Shown: positions 24,001 through 37,967 of the stretch, one piece after another
How positions within the stretch are numbered: the first letter of the stretch is position 1
How the letters are laid out: the number at the start of each line of letters is the position of its first letter
Source: Aphanomyces cochlioides
Taxonomy: Eukaryota > Oomycota > Saprolegniomycetes > Saprolegniales > Verrucalvaceae
Assembly: GCA_019828595.1 (NCBI GenBank)
Contig: JAHQRK010000019.1
Location: forward strand, 744,001-808,000
Length of the DNA: 64,000 nucleotides
Direction of reading: 5' to 3'
The notes under the pieces: generated by a model
The model's input: only the letters and a program-made list of their open reading frames with translations
Database searches by the model: none
Told to the model about the DNA's origin: nothing
Position numbers and translations under genes: made by a program

Positions 24001-27000
24001 CAAGCTCCTTGTGCGACAAAATCAAATGTTGTCTTCAATGGCATCTGCCGTATCGCTTGCTGGTTCTGATACTGGCACCGTCCAGGACATCCAGTCGATG
24101 GAGGAGGAAGAAATGATTTACCAAGAGGGTCAAATTGTCAGGTACTGGCGACTTCAACTCAGACGAAATTAATTTAAATTCGCTAGAACAACGTCTGTGC
24201 CTGGCAACGATGCTCAATGGGTCAGCGATCGTTTTCAACTTCAGTTAAGCTATCCCGGCCTCCTCGCTGAAAACGTTGTCCAGACCAAATACCGAAGCGA
24301 GGGTTTCGAGTACGACGTGTGTGTTCAAGTTGTCTGTGGTCGAAATCTAATTTTATGCGACCGAAATGCCGAAGCCGATCCCTTCTTTACAATTACACCC
24401 GTGTACGCGTCCGGGGATGTTCTGCATGCGGCCAAACGTCAGAGCCTTACCGTCTATGAGAGTCGTAATCCCGTCTGGCCAAACCAAGAATTTATTCTTG
24501 GCTCCACTTTCGACATTACGCAGCTCTCTCATATCTCGGTGCACTTTTACGACCGCGACTGGGGTGATTTGGACACTTCGCTTCTCAAGAAGCTTGGAAA
24601 TCCTCTTGAAGTGCATAATACCGTGGCGGTGCCTCGCTCTCAGTTACTGAAGATCACGCCGTGGGGTGACTTGGACCCAACCAACAATTTTGATATTTTG
24701 GAGTATGACCAAAAGGTTCTTGCCTTCCGGAAGTGTGGAGAAGGTGGTAATTACTTTCCCGCTCGTGTGCGCCACTACACACCGTTTCCCACTGACACTT
24801 ATCAAGTATTGTTTGAAGACAGCTTGGATTCGATTACAAAAATCCGCAAGCTCATGAGCTACGACGCCCGAGGTGAAATTGCATACGTCCGTGGCGACGG
24901 TACGATGAAAACATGATTCGAATTCATAACAGTTGAGTAGGCACCGTCGATGTGAAATTGATTGGTGAAAAGGGCGAGTATGTCTCCCGAGTGCCTATCC
25001 GAACTCTAAAACCAGTCAAGGACTTCAACGACTACGTCGAGACGACCAAGCCGATTGTTGCAAATTCAGCGAGCTCGAAATGGGAACAAGTCACTCTTCA
25101 AGCCCTCTCTCTCACCGAGTTTCCACTTCCGACACCGACAACGCGTCCTGCTGTTGTTGTAACCCTCATAACTGCTCAAAACCACACTGACCAAGCGAAT
25201 AAACTTGGCGAACTTACAACTACAGTTGCCCCAAAGTCGCCAAAGAAATCCCCCAGATCGCGATTGTCGAGGAAAAATGCAAGTACCGCTCCTCCATCTC
25301 AAACCGTTTGGACGTATGTTGTCCCGTATGGCACTGCTTCTTCTCTTAGCAATGTACCGGAACTGGTTCTTGACAAAGCTCTTCTCGATGTGTCCTCAGC
25401 TATCGTCCTGCGTATTGTCGATCAAGGAGAAGCTGATGCCCCGACGTTGGACCAACCTTGTCTCGGTCTTGCAAAGATTGAATTGGCCGCGTGCTCGGAA
25501 GGTGTTGTGAACTGGAATTTGAAGATTATCGCAGTGGATGGTCGTCCGTACAATAAATTCTATGGTACCGTGCATGCTCGAACAACGAGTACACCAAGGA
25601 CTGTCGATGACGATGTCATTGACGCGGGTGAGAATCACATTGTGCCCAAGCGGAAAGCGACAAGAGGGGTCGCCGAATGGTACGTTGCGCTGATATAATC
25701 AATACTTAGGACTTGTAGGTTTGAAGAACTGGTTGAAAAAGAGAAAAGAATGGCAGCATTCAACTGGAAGTCCCTGTGGGAACCAGCGCTGGTTATGGAG
25801 TACACGTACTTGGAGAGGCGACAAGCCCTCCGAAATGCTCTAACTGCCCGTCAAAATCGTCAAGTGGACAACTTGGGACACGCATTAAATGCGATCTACC
25901 GGCATGTTCTGGGAGCCATCAACGAAATCGCTCTCTTTGATGAATACGAAGGTCTTTCTCGCGAAGACATGGTCAAATTCAGTGCCGTTCATACCGTGAG
26001 CGCCAACCCCGATAGTGAGTGGCTGAACCGGCGTATCAACGAAATGAACGTCCATGTACGTAAGAAGATTGTGGTTGACCTCGAAATGCAATTGCTCGCG
26101 ATTGCTGGATGCACATCACCGCCTGAGCTCCCTCTTCCTGACGCCGACTTGGACACTTGGCTAGAACTTCGGAAGGCTCGTCAAGCAGCTCTAGCTTCCT
26201 TGGGTGATTTCTTGCCTCTTGAACGAGGTACATATTGTTACAGCTGTACATGATGGTAACACTGAGATCTTAGGCGTATTGCTGAAGTATGCAGCATGCT
26301 TTTCAGGGGAAGGGATTGTCAGTTGGATTTTGCGCCACCCGAGTGTCTTATGGCAGGACGAATGGATAAATTTCGCATGGAATGAGCTCGACGACGAAAA
26401 TTCAAAATTGAATTGGCGCGATCCCGAGCTGAAACAAAATCCCGAAGCCATGCAAGCACCGGAAGGTCGCGAACACGCTGCAGTGTGGCTCAAAGCTCTG
26501 TTTGATGCTGGTTTCATCGAGAGCGTGAGCGAAAAGCGTGACTTTGCTGACAAAGGAGACCGCTACTATCGCATGCATGCTCTCGAGTTTGAGCGTCTCC
26601 ACATTCGCGAACGTGATAGCATGGCACCGTTGGACGTCGTCAAAGAAGTAGATTGCGACACCAGTGAAGGCGAACTGTTTTGCAAGCGTTTATCTGACCA
26701 TGCTGCTGGGTAAGTCAAAGTGCACTATCAATGGCAAAACACTATATTCCTTAGGTTCTTGGGTACACTGAATGCCATCTCGACTCTTATCGGTGCTACA
26801 ACTGAGACTCTCGAAACTGTGACGCGTATCAAAGTGCCCAATGTGAGCATTTCAACAGTGTCGCAGTCGCTTGGAGTACCAGACGACAAATTATGGCAAT
26901 GGCGCTATTGCATCTTCCGACCAGAAACGAAGTACATTTACTTTTATGACAGTGTGCACTCCACGAATGCTACGCTTGTCGTCGACTTGTCCGCCGCCGA

Positions 27001-30000
27001 GACAATCGTGACGTATTCAAACCCCAAAACGCTTGGACCCGACTGCTTTGAGATCCGTCATCCAGTTTTCTTGTCCCCCCATCCATCAACGATGAAGTTG
27101 ATCCGTATGACGGAGACCGAACTTGAACAGTCGTTCCTAAGTAAGCTTGATTTCAAGACTAAAGTCGAAATCAAGGCTCAGGATGCCCAAGTGTGGATGC
27201 AGGCTATGCTTACTGCAGGCGTTAAAGTATCACTTGAGAAGAAACAAAAGGTGCTTCTTCCTCGACTGAATTCGGCAGTGCTGCAAGCCAAATGCATTGA
27301 GTATTCGCTCAATTTCACATCGAATGATCTTGAAAGTTCTTTCCAGCACTTGATGAATCGAGTGTTTGGTCACGATAGAATGGCCCCTCGTAGCTCTGAG
27401 AAGAAAACCAAAGAGCTTCGAGCACGAATTCGAGCTGAGCTCAAGAAAGCTGGAGCTGAAGGCATTCCAATCGTCGCAAAGTACGGACGTAGTAATCAAT
27501 TTGATCCAGCCCCGGCGGACCCAAGGAAATATACTCCAGGTCGGGCAATACTTTTGTCAGATGTTTGAGCTCATTCTCGGTCTTTTAGGCTATGAATATG
27601 CGGCGCGCATCGTCGCTATCCGAACTCCATTCACAGAAGCGTCGTACCCAGTGAAGAAGCAATATTTGATTGAATCTGCCCCAATTCGAATGAGGGCATT
27701 GCTTCAGCGGTATAAAATTACCACGAGGAGCTCGTGGCTTGAGCAACCTGTGGCTATTCGCGATCTCTTCCTGCTCTATGATGTCGAGTACAACAACAAC
27801 TCGGAGACTGTCATTGAGAAGAATATGCTTCGCGAAGACTTTCACACAATGGAAGGTGATTTAGACCCAAGCAAAGTGCGCGACAAGTGCTTGGATGCAA
27901 ACCTGACTTTCCGGCCAACTGACTTGGAAGGCTGTGTAACTCATTTTACGGCGGCTACGGATGGAGAAACACCTATGGGTTGCTTCAAAATTCAATTGCA
28001 GTCGCTGTCGGAGCAACGCGAGATTGATTGGTGGTACAAACTTGCCCCAGAGCGCGGCATGCTTCAGCGGCGTGAGCTCGGTACAGTGCGTGTTCGTGTT
28101 GCGATGCGCAAGCATGACAAGAAAACCACTCTCGGTAGTACACCCTTACCTCCTCCGTTGGCACAGCAAGTCGAAAAAGCTATCATTCTTCAGTCGAAAG
28201 CCAGTAATGTCGACACAAATTGGTTCAATCGACTCAAGAAGACAATTTCGTCGCCGAGCGCTTCACCGATCAAAGTCAAAGCAAAGCCGCCAGTCTTGAC
28301 GGTAGCAAGAAATGTGCATTTCGTGAAGACTGAATCATTATGTAGGTGATTCAAGTCGATATCCTCGAAGGGCGCAAACTCATTATCTCGGACATTCGGA
28401 CGTCTGATCCATACGTCGTTGTGCTTTTGGTCAACTTGAACGACGATGAGAAGCCATGCGGAAAGACAGACATTGTACCAAGCACATTGAATCCCAAGTG
28501 GAAAAATCAACAGTTCACTCTCGGAAAGACAGATGAAACGAACTTGCATGACAAGAAAGCGCTTCTACTACGTGTCTTTGATCATGATACCTACAGTGCA
28601 AACGACCCCATGGGCTATCTCAAACTTGAGTTTGGCAAAGATGACCGCGGATATGTTCGCAAGGTCAAATTACATCACTCTGGGCCTCGCGGAGAAGCCG
28701 CGTCGACGATTTTGGACTTGTCCAAGGATGGAGAAGTCGAAATCTTTGAAAGACTCCTGCGTGACACGAAGGCTGGACAGTCTGCCTGGGCGAAAGCTAA
28801 AGGTGCGGGTGCTTGTGGTCGTTCCGTCTGATGTGATTTGGATAGGCAATACGGAAGAAGACGGTGTACTTGGTCGGTTGCGCTTCAAGCTCAAGCTAAC
28901 TCACAACGATTACATTGGGGATAAACTTGTCAAAGCAGACCAAAGCGTCCAACAAAACGTTGCTTCGCCTGTCAATCATCTTTCTCGTTATGCTGCTGAG
29001 ATTACTCTTGCCCACGCCGAAGAGAAAGACCTTGATGCATTTACATGGGCTCTCGTGCCTCGTACCAGTGAAGGTCACATCGTGTTCTACGACACCAAGG
29101 CGGAGCAGATGAGCCACGACAGTAAGAAGACACTGCGAGAGACGATGAATTTGCCTCTTCTCTGTGGTCTTACGTATGATGTCACTCGCGTTGCCACTTA
29201 CGACGTTGTGCTGCACCACAACGAAAAAGCTCTAGCTTACTTGGGCAAATGGGAGTTGTATCCAAGCATGGACAGCGATGAAGTTGTGGTCGAGTGCTCA
29301 TGCACAGAAAAGGGCAATTCTTCCGTGGTTCATGTCAAGCTGCTGGTGTCTTTTATCGGGCTTAACCGCGCTGAGTACATCAAGCGGTGGGCGAATTGTC
29401 CTTCTATCGCGTTAATTGTTTCGTAGGGTCTTGGCTGAAACTTATCAACAAGCTGGGCTCGAATTCGATGTCCGATCTGTTCCTGCAGGAGAAATCGCGG
29501 AGGAATTTCTGTGGCATGTTTGTAGGGTCAATGTATCCCCTGGTCACAATGTTGGCGAGTTGCTTTTGGCCCAGCTATCAAAGATGCACGCGAGCTCAAA
29601 GCTGCACTGGAAGTACACACCCAAGTTGCTCATTTTCGTATTGCACCATGTGCTCGCAAAAGATCGCCTCCACTACAACCATACCGTACCATTAGATGAC
29701 CTGCTCAAACGGTGGTCCAAGCTGGTGAGCTTTGTTGCAGAAGCCAAGGCTCAAATCACTGGTCGTCTCCATGGCGAACTAACACCAAGGCTAATTTGCA
29801 CCCTGGCTTCCCTGTGTGACTGGACAGGTAACGTCGTTACTGTATGAGTCCATATCTGACATTGGTTGGTTTTAGATGAGCCTGAAGTCACTGTCGCGTC
29901 TCGAGCTCCTCTGACAGAACTGCATGTTGGTGACCACGTCCAAGCGATGGTGCCAACTACCAAGACAATTCATGTCGGGTGCCTCGTTGATGTCTGTGTG

Positions 30001-33000
30001 ACAAGACCCGACGGAAGTAACCATTTCTACCCTGGCCTCGTTCTTAAAGAGCAGCTTGAGCTTGGCACTATTGATGTCTTGTTTGCAACAAGGTTGGTTG
30101 CGTCACAAACTCCAATTGCTGAAAACTATTTACCACCCTTGCAAGCTGGAGATGTCGTTTATGCCGGGGACTCCACAACTTTCTACGAGCTGCGTGAAGG
30201 AACAATCCTTGAACACAGCATTGATCGAGCCCCAGAGTGTTATCAAGTCACCTTCAATGCTGGAAGGGACGAAGTCGCCAGTTCTTCGACGAGCTCGTGG
30301 TATCGACGTGAGCAATTGGCCTCAGTGATGCGCGGAGTTCCAATTTCAAACGTCCTGCCACAATTCCTTCCAGAGGAATTTGTGAGGGTAAATTATGCCT
30401 GAGCTATGTGAGATGAATCGTTGTTGCTCTAGGTGAGACTAGATGACGGCAAAGTGTTCAAGACGGCCAAGATAATGAGTGCACACGGGGATAGCACTTA
30501 CTCTGTCCAATTTTTGGAAGGTGGTGATGTGCTGAAGGAATCGCACATTCCTCGTGAGCGTCTTACTCCTGCTGCTACAACTACTCTAGTACCTGGGGTA
30601 ATCAGTGGTGTGCATCAACACATAGGGGATAACCCAAGCTATGACATCATCATGGACAATTTGTGGACGGTAGCAAGTGGAATTCCGCGTGAATGTATCC
30701 GCCCAGCATTTGAAGCTTGGAGCACAGATTTGTACAAACTTTGCTCGGTGTACGTGGTGGGATTACCTTTGGGTTCTCCCGGAGATATTGCCACCTCGCT
30801 AACGCTTTTGTGGAATGATACAAATGTGATACAAACTATCTTGGAAGTACCGTCCGATATAGCGACCGTTGGATTCCGCAGTGGCCCCCGAGACCACATT
30901 GTACCCCTACTTGAATGGGCTGACACATCTGCTCCACCAAATATTCACGGCAAGTACCATGGATTTACACATGGCACAAAGTTTGTCGACGTCGACAAAC
31001 GCAAGGTGATGCATCTGAAGAATACCCCGCAGGATCAAGTTCCATGGACGCGCATCGTTGCAGTCACCGTCGCTCCTGAGCCATACGTGTCGATCCGCGG
31101 CGCAATCAATGTTACAGGGGCCAACTCCAAGGCTTTTAAAGCTCTGTTGGATCAGTGGAAATCTCAGTTGCTTGCTCCTTTTCTCGTGCACGTGGTCAAC
31201 GATATTGTGCAGACCAATTTACCATGGACCCGAGCAATGCAATCCATTCGTATCGCCTCAATTTCCCCATCGATCAATGGAAAAGCCGTCAAAGATGTCA
31301 CAATGACTCTTCTTGGATCCATCGATGCGGCCTATGTCAGCACTAGCAAGGCTATTAAAGGAGTGAAAGCCCACCACTTGACTTTGCATGCCAACTTTGA
31401 AGTTATTGTGCCTCTTGCATCCGGTCACACTGCGGTGGAAGCTGCACGTATGGCACTGGATCAAGCCAACACAATGGTGAATAACTTGACAGCACCGAGA
31501 CGCTTGATATACACGAACACAAAAGACCGTGTGTCCTGGTCTACTGATAGCTACACATTGGGTGATCCACTACCCGAGAGTGCTTTGGAGATGAAAATCC
31601 TTAGCCAAGAACTACGTGGTGCACCAACAGTGCAATTGGCACTCAAGCCTTTAAAGGATATTAAGCTCTCTATAGCCACGAACGATGGAGCCACTTACGA
31701 CTTGACACTGCTCGAGAAAGACTTGCGTGAAGAATGCCAACTCCGTCACGTACACATCGCAGTGCTTCGTATCACTCATCGTTGTACTTATAGGACCTAC
31801 TGCCTCTCTGCCCTGCCATTGTGTTAAATAAACCCGACAACGAGCGGTGTAATGTTCAATTCGTCGACGACAAGGACGCTGTGCCTCACTCGGTCGCTTT
31901 GAACGATATCCGCCTTGATAATCTTACGGTTGAAGTCCTGAGCGCAAGAGATCTGTACACGACGCTCGGTCGCGATGGAAAACGTCTGGAAGAAGATATT
32001 GTCGTCAAAGTGTATCTTATGACGAACGAAGTACCGCCTAATGGTGGACGAAACAAGCTGGGCTACGTAGTCAACTCGGATGGCGCGGTATGCCCAAAGA
32101 TATTGAATCTGACTGAGATGCCATGCTAGGTCATGCGTGATCTAAGTGATATAGAATACCCGAAGTCGACGACTACTAGTACAGTCAAGAGTAAACAACC
32201 CGACTGGACCAAATCGCAGAAAGCGACCAAGTTTTTCTTCGGCCACGTATGCACTACTCAGTACATTTGAATCTCACCTCTTTTCTAGCCAACTGTGAAC
32301 TTGGCCCACATGTCGATGTTGGCCCTTGAAGTCGTGAGCGTGACCACAGGCCGAACTATCGGCATCCACACGTCTCCCATCTCGACGCTTGTAGCTCAAG
32401 AGGTACTCGTTCCCTCTCGTCGAATAATGGGGCTTACATTTTGATGTAGACGATGCGAACTGAGGTCTTGTTTGTGAAGGGAGATCCCTTGAATAAGGAG
32501 CCACAAGGCAATATTACGTTCCGTGTTTGTCGTGAGACTCAAGTCAAGGAAGGATCGAAAGTCCTTGCTCGCCTTGGTTCAGCTCGGGATAAATGGATCT
32601 TGAGTCCTATGGAACTGCTGACTTACTCGATGAAATTCAAGACACGGGTAAGAAAGACTAGCCATCATGCTTTTGACCATTGTGTTAGCATGCTGAACGA
32701 GGTCTGACGGACAAGTTGGTCAATGTTCTGATTCCCAACAACGCCATCGAGCAAGAAAAAGAAATCCAAAAGCTCTTGCGGCTCGTTCGCCTATTGAGCA
32801 CCCAAGCGGCGTTGAAACCAGCGTACCAGACTAAACCACAGTCAGAGGGACATCGACGGTCGCTCGTCATTCAACAAAATATGCCAGTGCCTGCTTCTCT
32901 GTCACAAGTCGAAGCTAAACACGTTTTGGCTGCCGGACTAGCGACAGCCGAGACTGTCATGGAATTGGTATGTCGGAATTTTTTCAACTCTGAATGATTA

Positions 33001-36000
33001 AACATGCCCAAGGTTCAATCCCGTGGTTCGTCAAATCGCACACGTCGTCGAAAATGGTCTGCTGACTACACCGACGACGAACCAACGGACTTAGCTGACG
33101 CCGACGTGGAACAGCGGACGCCATTTGAAGTGGCTACCGATCGATTGCGCAGCACCTTGTTCAAGCTCTACGGTGTGTGTACTCGCAAGTTACTGCCCAA
33201 GCTCGACGAGATGGCAGACATGAGCGTTGCTTCAGTTGTACCTATCGAGAAAGCACAGGCATTGCTCACGTTCTTTGAGGAAGAAGTCGAGGATTTGGAT
33301 CACGTACGAGGTCAACATGGATGTATCTCACGCTCATAATAGGAGGACTTTGAGACGTTTGATCGCCTTCAAAAGCGCACTCGCGTTATTCAGTTGACGC
33401 AATTACTCGGTGATTTCATGCGCGCATTTATCAAGATCTCCATCTTGTTGGATCAAGACGGCAAGAGCTCTCCCGGTCGGGGCAACGAGCTCATCGGCGT
33501 GGCGAACATTCCTTTGGTTGACTTGATCGACCGCAAGGAGCACAATCACCAGTACATGCTGCATATTGACCAAATCGTGCGAGACTCGAGAAATATCAAC
33601 CTCACTGGGTTTGAAAGAGTTTTGCGCCGAGGCACGGTGCATGTGCGCACGAAATTGACTTTTTCCGAAGTGTCGTTGCTGGAAACAGCCATTACTCTTC
33701 TCAAGGAATACAAAGCCAAGTACATTTACCAGTATGAAGTCGCGCGTCGACGAGTAAATGCTGCAGTCGTGCCAGCTCAACGTCGGCGTTGGCAGACTTT
33801 GCTCGGATATTTGGACGCGTTGAAGGCTCAAGCGGCTGGAAAACTGCACTGGGAGACGACACCAACGCTTCTGGAGCACGTTTGGGATATCTTTTTGAGC
33901 CACAAGCGGCAAATCCCAACCTATTTGATCAATTTCGGTCCACAAATTCACATGTACCGTGAAGTGGTTGTCAAGGTGCATACTCGCTGGGTTAACTTGC
34001 AACCGAAGCTGAACGAGTTGCTTGAAATTCAATCGCAGCCACAGATTCACGCCACTCGAACACCGCAGTTGCTTGCTGAAGTCGAGGTAAGACAGTTCGT
34101 TCCATAGCTCATTCTCATAACAATGTCAGGCGGAAATCGAAGGATTGGATGTGCTGCGCAATACAGCTTGGCTTCAAGTCCAAGGCAAATGGCTGGCACT
34201 CGAAGCTGCTCTTGAGGAGCTGGTGCAAATGAAAGAGCGCAACAGACTACACATGGGCCGTGCTCCGCTCTTGCTGAATTTTGTAGCCCAAAACTGCTCG
34301 AAAGGGCTCAACGAGCGACATGCTGACACCGTGTCGACAGTTCAATTCCGCTGGGTTGCTCTCACGAAGCATGACGGTCCGATCAACGAGCTTCGCCTTA
34401 TGGACACGCATGGCTTGCACTGGCGTCGAACGTATGATCTCTTGCGTCTTCTCGACGAGCAATGCGAAGGCTTTAGTGAAGTGGACGAGCTCGCCTACAC
34501 GGCGGTCAAAGCACGATGGACACAGGTTGAAACTTGGCTCAACGACTTCTTTGAAATGCAAATGGCTCACAAAATCCACTGCCAGGAGGCCCCACTTGCG
34601 CTTCGCAAGTTTAATTTGATCAAAGACAACCACCAGGTGGCAGGAGTGGACAAAACGGCAGTCGCTACAAAGGTCCATGATGAATGCGCAGTCGAAGGGC
34701 TCTTGGAATGGTATGCTCAAGAAGAAGCTCGTCGTGAACTAATCCGACTGCCGTACCACCGCATTACGACTGATGTCGAGCGCAGCAACTGGCTAAAGTA
34801 CTCGGAGAATGGCCGCGACTCTCGCTTGCTCATCACCAAGCAGGAGATGCAATTCACGCCTGAAAATGTCCGCGCTGCATTGATCGACCGCGGTGTGATT
34901 CCAAAGTATGCTTGTTACTCGTGAACACGATGCTGAGAGTTGTTTAGGTCGATTCTGGTGAGTCAAGCTCAAAAGATCCATGCGACGACTGGCGTTTGGC
35001 CACGCGCCGTCGTCGAGGAAATCGAGGAGATCGAACGTTTGGTCGAGCAAAACATGCCGCTGCCAAATCCAGATCGCGTTGTGGAACTCCACGCAGTTCT
35101 CGAAGATCTTGGCAAGGGCGATATTGTATGGAAGGTGAAACATTGCGTGAACCAAAACGTCGAGCTTGTCGTCCCGGAAGTCTTTACGGACTTGTTGTAC
35201 GAGCTAAAGAAGCGTTTCTTGGCCACAACAGAGCTCGAAGATTTGGTCAAAGGCCTCATGAATGCAATGCAAAAGGAACATCTCACGCGTTTGAATATCC
35301 CCGTGCCAGCAAATGCCAGCTACGCCAAAGTCTGCTCCATCATGGTCGCCAACCAAGTCAAGGAAATCCCATTGCCAACTAAAACGAGCGAAATTCAAGA
35401 TTTGTTGGTCGCACGCAACATGGACAAGAAGGGCGACCCAGTCTTCTCGAGGGGCGTTCGCGTCAATACGCACGTCTTGGGTATGCTAGATCAACCGCAT
35501 GTATGCAGCAACTCACTCATTCTTTTAGGCATGACCAAGGAGAACGGTCAGCTTGGTATTGTCGATAGTCATGTCGAAGCTTTACGCAAGCAACTCCTCA
35601 TGGAAGCCATTCGAAAGCGAAACTCACTCATTAAGACGTTCCCCGTGCCTTCTCCAGCGCTCGAGATGGAGATGGCTGATGTTGTCGAACTGGACATGAG
35701 TGGAGACTACATGGTGCTTGTCAATCGTTTCCAAGACTGGCTTGTACATGAAGCATACTGCATCAAATTGGCTGGTCGATCATTTCTTTCGACACTTCTT
35801 CTCACACTGCACGTCTGTAGGTTATGTAGCATTCGATCGTTGTGCCCGTGCACTCGTCCAAGCCAAACGAGACCAAGTCGTGACCAAGGAGGACATGGCG
35901 GTCGCGCTGGTACCGCTAAAGATGCGACTTCCTCTAGAAGCGTTCACAAGAGAAGAACTCTTGGCCGCCTCGAGGAGCAATCCTGGCAAAATCAAACCTC

Positions 36001-37459
36001 CATCGGACAAAATTGCAAAGGCATGCCCAGTTGCTGAAAATGCCAAAGCCATGGCGTACTATGCTGCGCTAAGGACTGCGGCTCTGGCATATCAAAAGCA
36101 TTCTTCCTTTGGTGTGCGATTTGATCCAGCGAGCCAAAAAGCGGTTGACGCACTCGACATTGACCTCAAGTTTGACAATGTGACGTCGACGGCATTGCCG
36201 CAAGATCGATCCAAGTTGACGCTGGGGTAAGCCGTGGACTTTGGTGTTTGCAATATCATGATGTTGTAACTTAGGAACATGATGGCCGACTGGTTGCTTG
36301 GCTGCGACGACACTCCATTGAAATTGCGCAACGTCCAAAGCCCATACTACATGCAGCGACTGCGATGGGCGTCTGCAGCATTTGCAATTCGCCATCGTTG
36401 GTGGCAGATCGGAGTCGGTTGGTGTGATTCATCCCAAGCTGGCGTTGGCGTCAAAGTGCTCTTGGATGAACTCTTGGTCATGTCGGGCGAAAACAAGATG
36501 CACATGCTCAACGCTGAGCACTTGCTCAAGGAGATCAACTCCAAGTGTTATCAGCTTCGTCTGCGTGAGAACGACGCGCTGCAGAGCATTCTCTGGCGCT
36601 ACAACGACAACATGGCGTTGCTAGAAGAACTCGTGCAACATGCAGAACGCTGCATTAACAATCGTAAGCTTCATTCGGAACGCACACCAGAATTACTCCA
36701 TTTGATTCAGCAGCATTGCGTTGTTCCGAAAGGTAGTTTACTGTGTTTTTTCATGCGTTCTAACACTGAAATGTAGGCTTGAGCACGCGCCACAGCGAAG
36801 CTTACAGCGTCGTGACCAAGCACTGGCTGCCCCACAGCCGACAACTGGAAGAGCTTGTGCAGATGCACAAGGAGGGAACGTTTAGCATCCACAGGACGCC
36901 AGAACTTCTCGAAGCGATGGCATCGCACACAGAAGGCTTGGCTGGCACAACCGAGGCTGCCAAACCTGTCGACGATTCCAACAACGAACCACTTGATGAA
37001 GAGAGCGAAAACAAATTGGCAGAGTGGCGCAAAGGTTCACGGAAGAGCATCATGAACGAAGTAGAGCCGGGAGTGCACTTGGACAGTAGCACGTTGGAGC
37101 TCAATATACCTGAAGATGAGGACTGGAAGTCGCTAACCGTTGACCCAAAGCCCAAGCCAGAGGTGTCGCCGTTCAAACGCAGTGTCACGTGGTCGTTTGC
37201 CGAGGCCCAAGGGGGAAAGGATCAAGTTCGAGACCCGACGCTTGTCCTCGATCCTTCCAACCCAGTGGACACACCAATCAATCAACTGAGCTCCAAGCAT
37301 CCACAGGTCAAGCGGTCAATGAGTGAGGAAATCTCCACTCTGCTCAAGGAGCCGACCAAGTGGCTCATGTGCGGCGCGCCTCCTCCAGCTCCAGTCGCCC
37401 AGGAACGCATTCCTCCCAACAAGTTTTTCCCCGTGCAAGTCGTCCAAGAAGACGATTAG
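21003..37459 (+). CDS. Giant multidomain PH/C2/DEP/Tudor-like repeat protein
   Basis: Roughly 34 introns of 35 to 95 bases join one frame of about 5,000 codons with no internal stop. Domain order by genomic position: PH at 21024-21370 (REGYLTKRSQ, WRKRYFRL, KKAWVDAL); C2 domains near 21505 (GTSDPYCVVTL), 22150, 23450 (GYSDPYCTLFL), 24300 and 28350 (RTSDPYVVVLL), a weaker one near 25140, another near 31910 and a partial one near 33420; a DEP domain at 26270-26600 (CFSGEGIVSWIL, LFDAGFIESV); a second PH at 26890-27230 (WQWRYCIFR, WMQAML); Tudor/Agenet-like barrels near 24750, 29930 and 30420; and about ten copies of a helical repeat (listed separately). C2 and PH domains suggest binding to phosphoinositides or calcium at membranes. 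A scaffold is likely; no catalytic domain is seen. The single-gene model could be wrong at one or two junctions. Confidence 0.8.
29560..36928 (+). repeat. Helical repeat array within the giant protein
   Basis: About ten units of 36 to 48 residues share a pattern W-x2-L-x3-L-x-E-L-x2-M-x6-(I/L)-H-x3-T-P-x-L-L. Unit positions: 29560, 29701, 33784, 33979, 34180, 34341, 34507, 36393, 36592 and 36815. Examples of the hallmark end are KLHWETTPTLLEHV, QIHATRTPQLLAEV, KLHSERTPELLHLI and SIHRTPELLEAM. The first two units are separated from the rest by a Tudor-like and C2 region of about 4 kb. I do not match it to HEAT, TPR, ankyrin or spectrin. Confidence 0.75.
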
Positions 37460-37522
37460 GATTCATATTTGCACAGACGTTGGTGTTAATTGTTATATAC
37501 ATGTCAGTGGAATTGCTCTTGT

Positions 37523-37846
37523 TTAGAGCGCGCCCGCGTCGCGCAACAATGGCACAAGCTTGCCAGCTTTGTGGAGCGCCTTGGTTTCACTTCCACCACC
37601 GATCGAATTGCCAGCGACAAACACATTGGGCACCGTGCGTTGGCCTGTGAGCTGGAAGCACGCGTTCTGGACATCGTCGCCAGTCGGTGCGTCTCCCATT
37701 TGGTTGAGTTCGACAACGTGGAACTTGGCGCCCGTGGACGTGAGCACTTCCTTGGCCATGACACAGTAAGGGCACCACGTCTTGCTAAAGACGACGACCG
37801 CGTGTTGGGCGATGGCATTCTTGACGAACTTGATGCCAGAGACCAT
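37523..37846 (-). CDS. GRX: Dithiol glutaredoxin
   Basis: Reduces protein disulfides and glutathione mixed disulfides with glutathione. Intronless, 107 residues from the ATG at 37846. Active site SKTWCPYCVMAKEVL, then the TVPNVFVAGNSIGG block with the cis-proline and the GG that binds glutathione; the C-terminal helix is KLVPLLRDAG. The CPYC motif makes it a class I cytosolic-type enzyme. No signal peptide. The stop is about 60 bases from the convergent stop of the giant gene. Confidence 0.95.
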   Translation of the reverse strand: MVSGIKFVKNAIAQHAVVVFSKTWCPYCVMAKEVLTSTGAKFHVVELNQMGDAPTGDDVQNACFQLTGQRTVPNVFVAGNSIGGGSETKALHKAGKLVPLLRDAGAL

Positions 37847-37967
37847 GGCCAAGCTTTGATGGAGGAGGATGCTCTTTGACCATATGGCTCACCGAAAAAG
37901 CAAACTGAAGTTCGACGGAATTTACAGTTACAAATTCATTTTACAATATTTACTCATTAAAAAACAT

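Noticed and set aside
33403..34050. 215-codon minus-strand frame inside the giant gene
   Set aside because: Antisense to repeats and C2 sequence with clear protein patterns on the plus strand.
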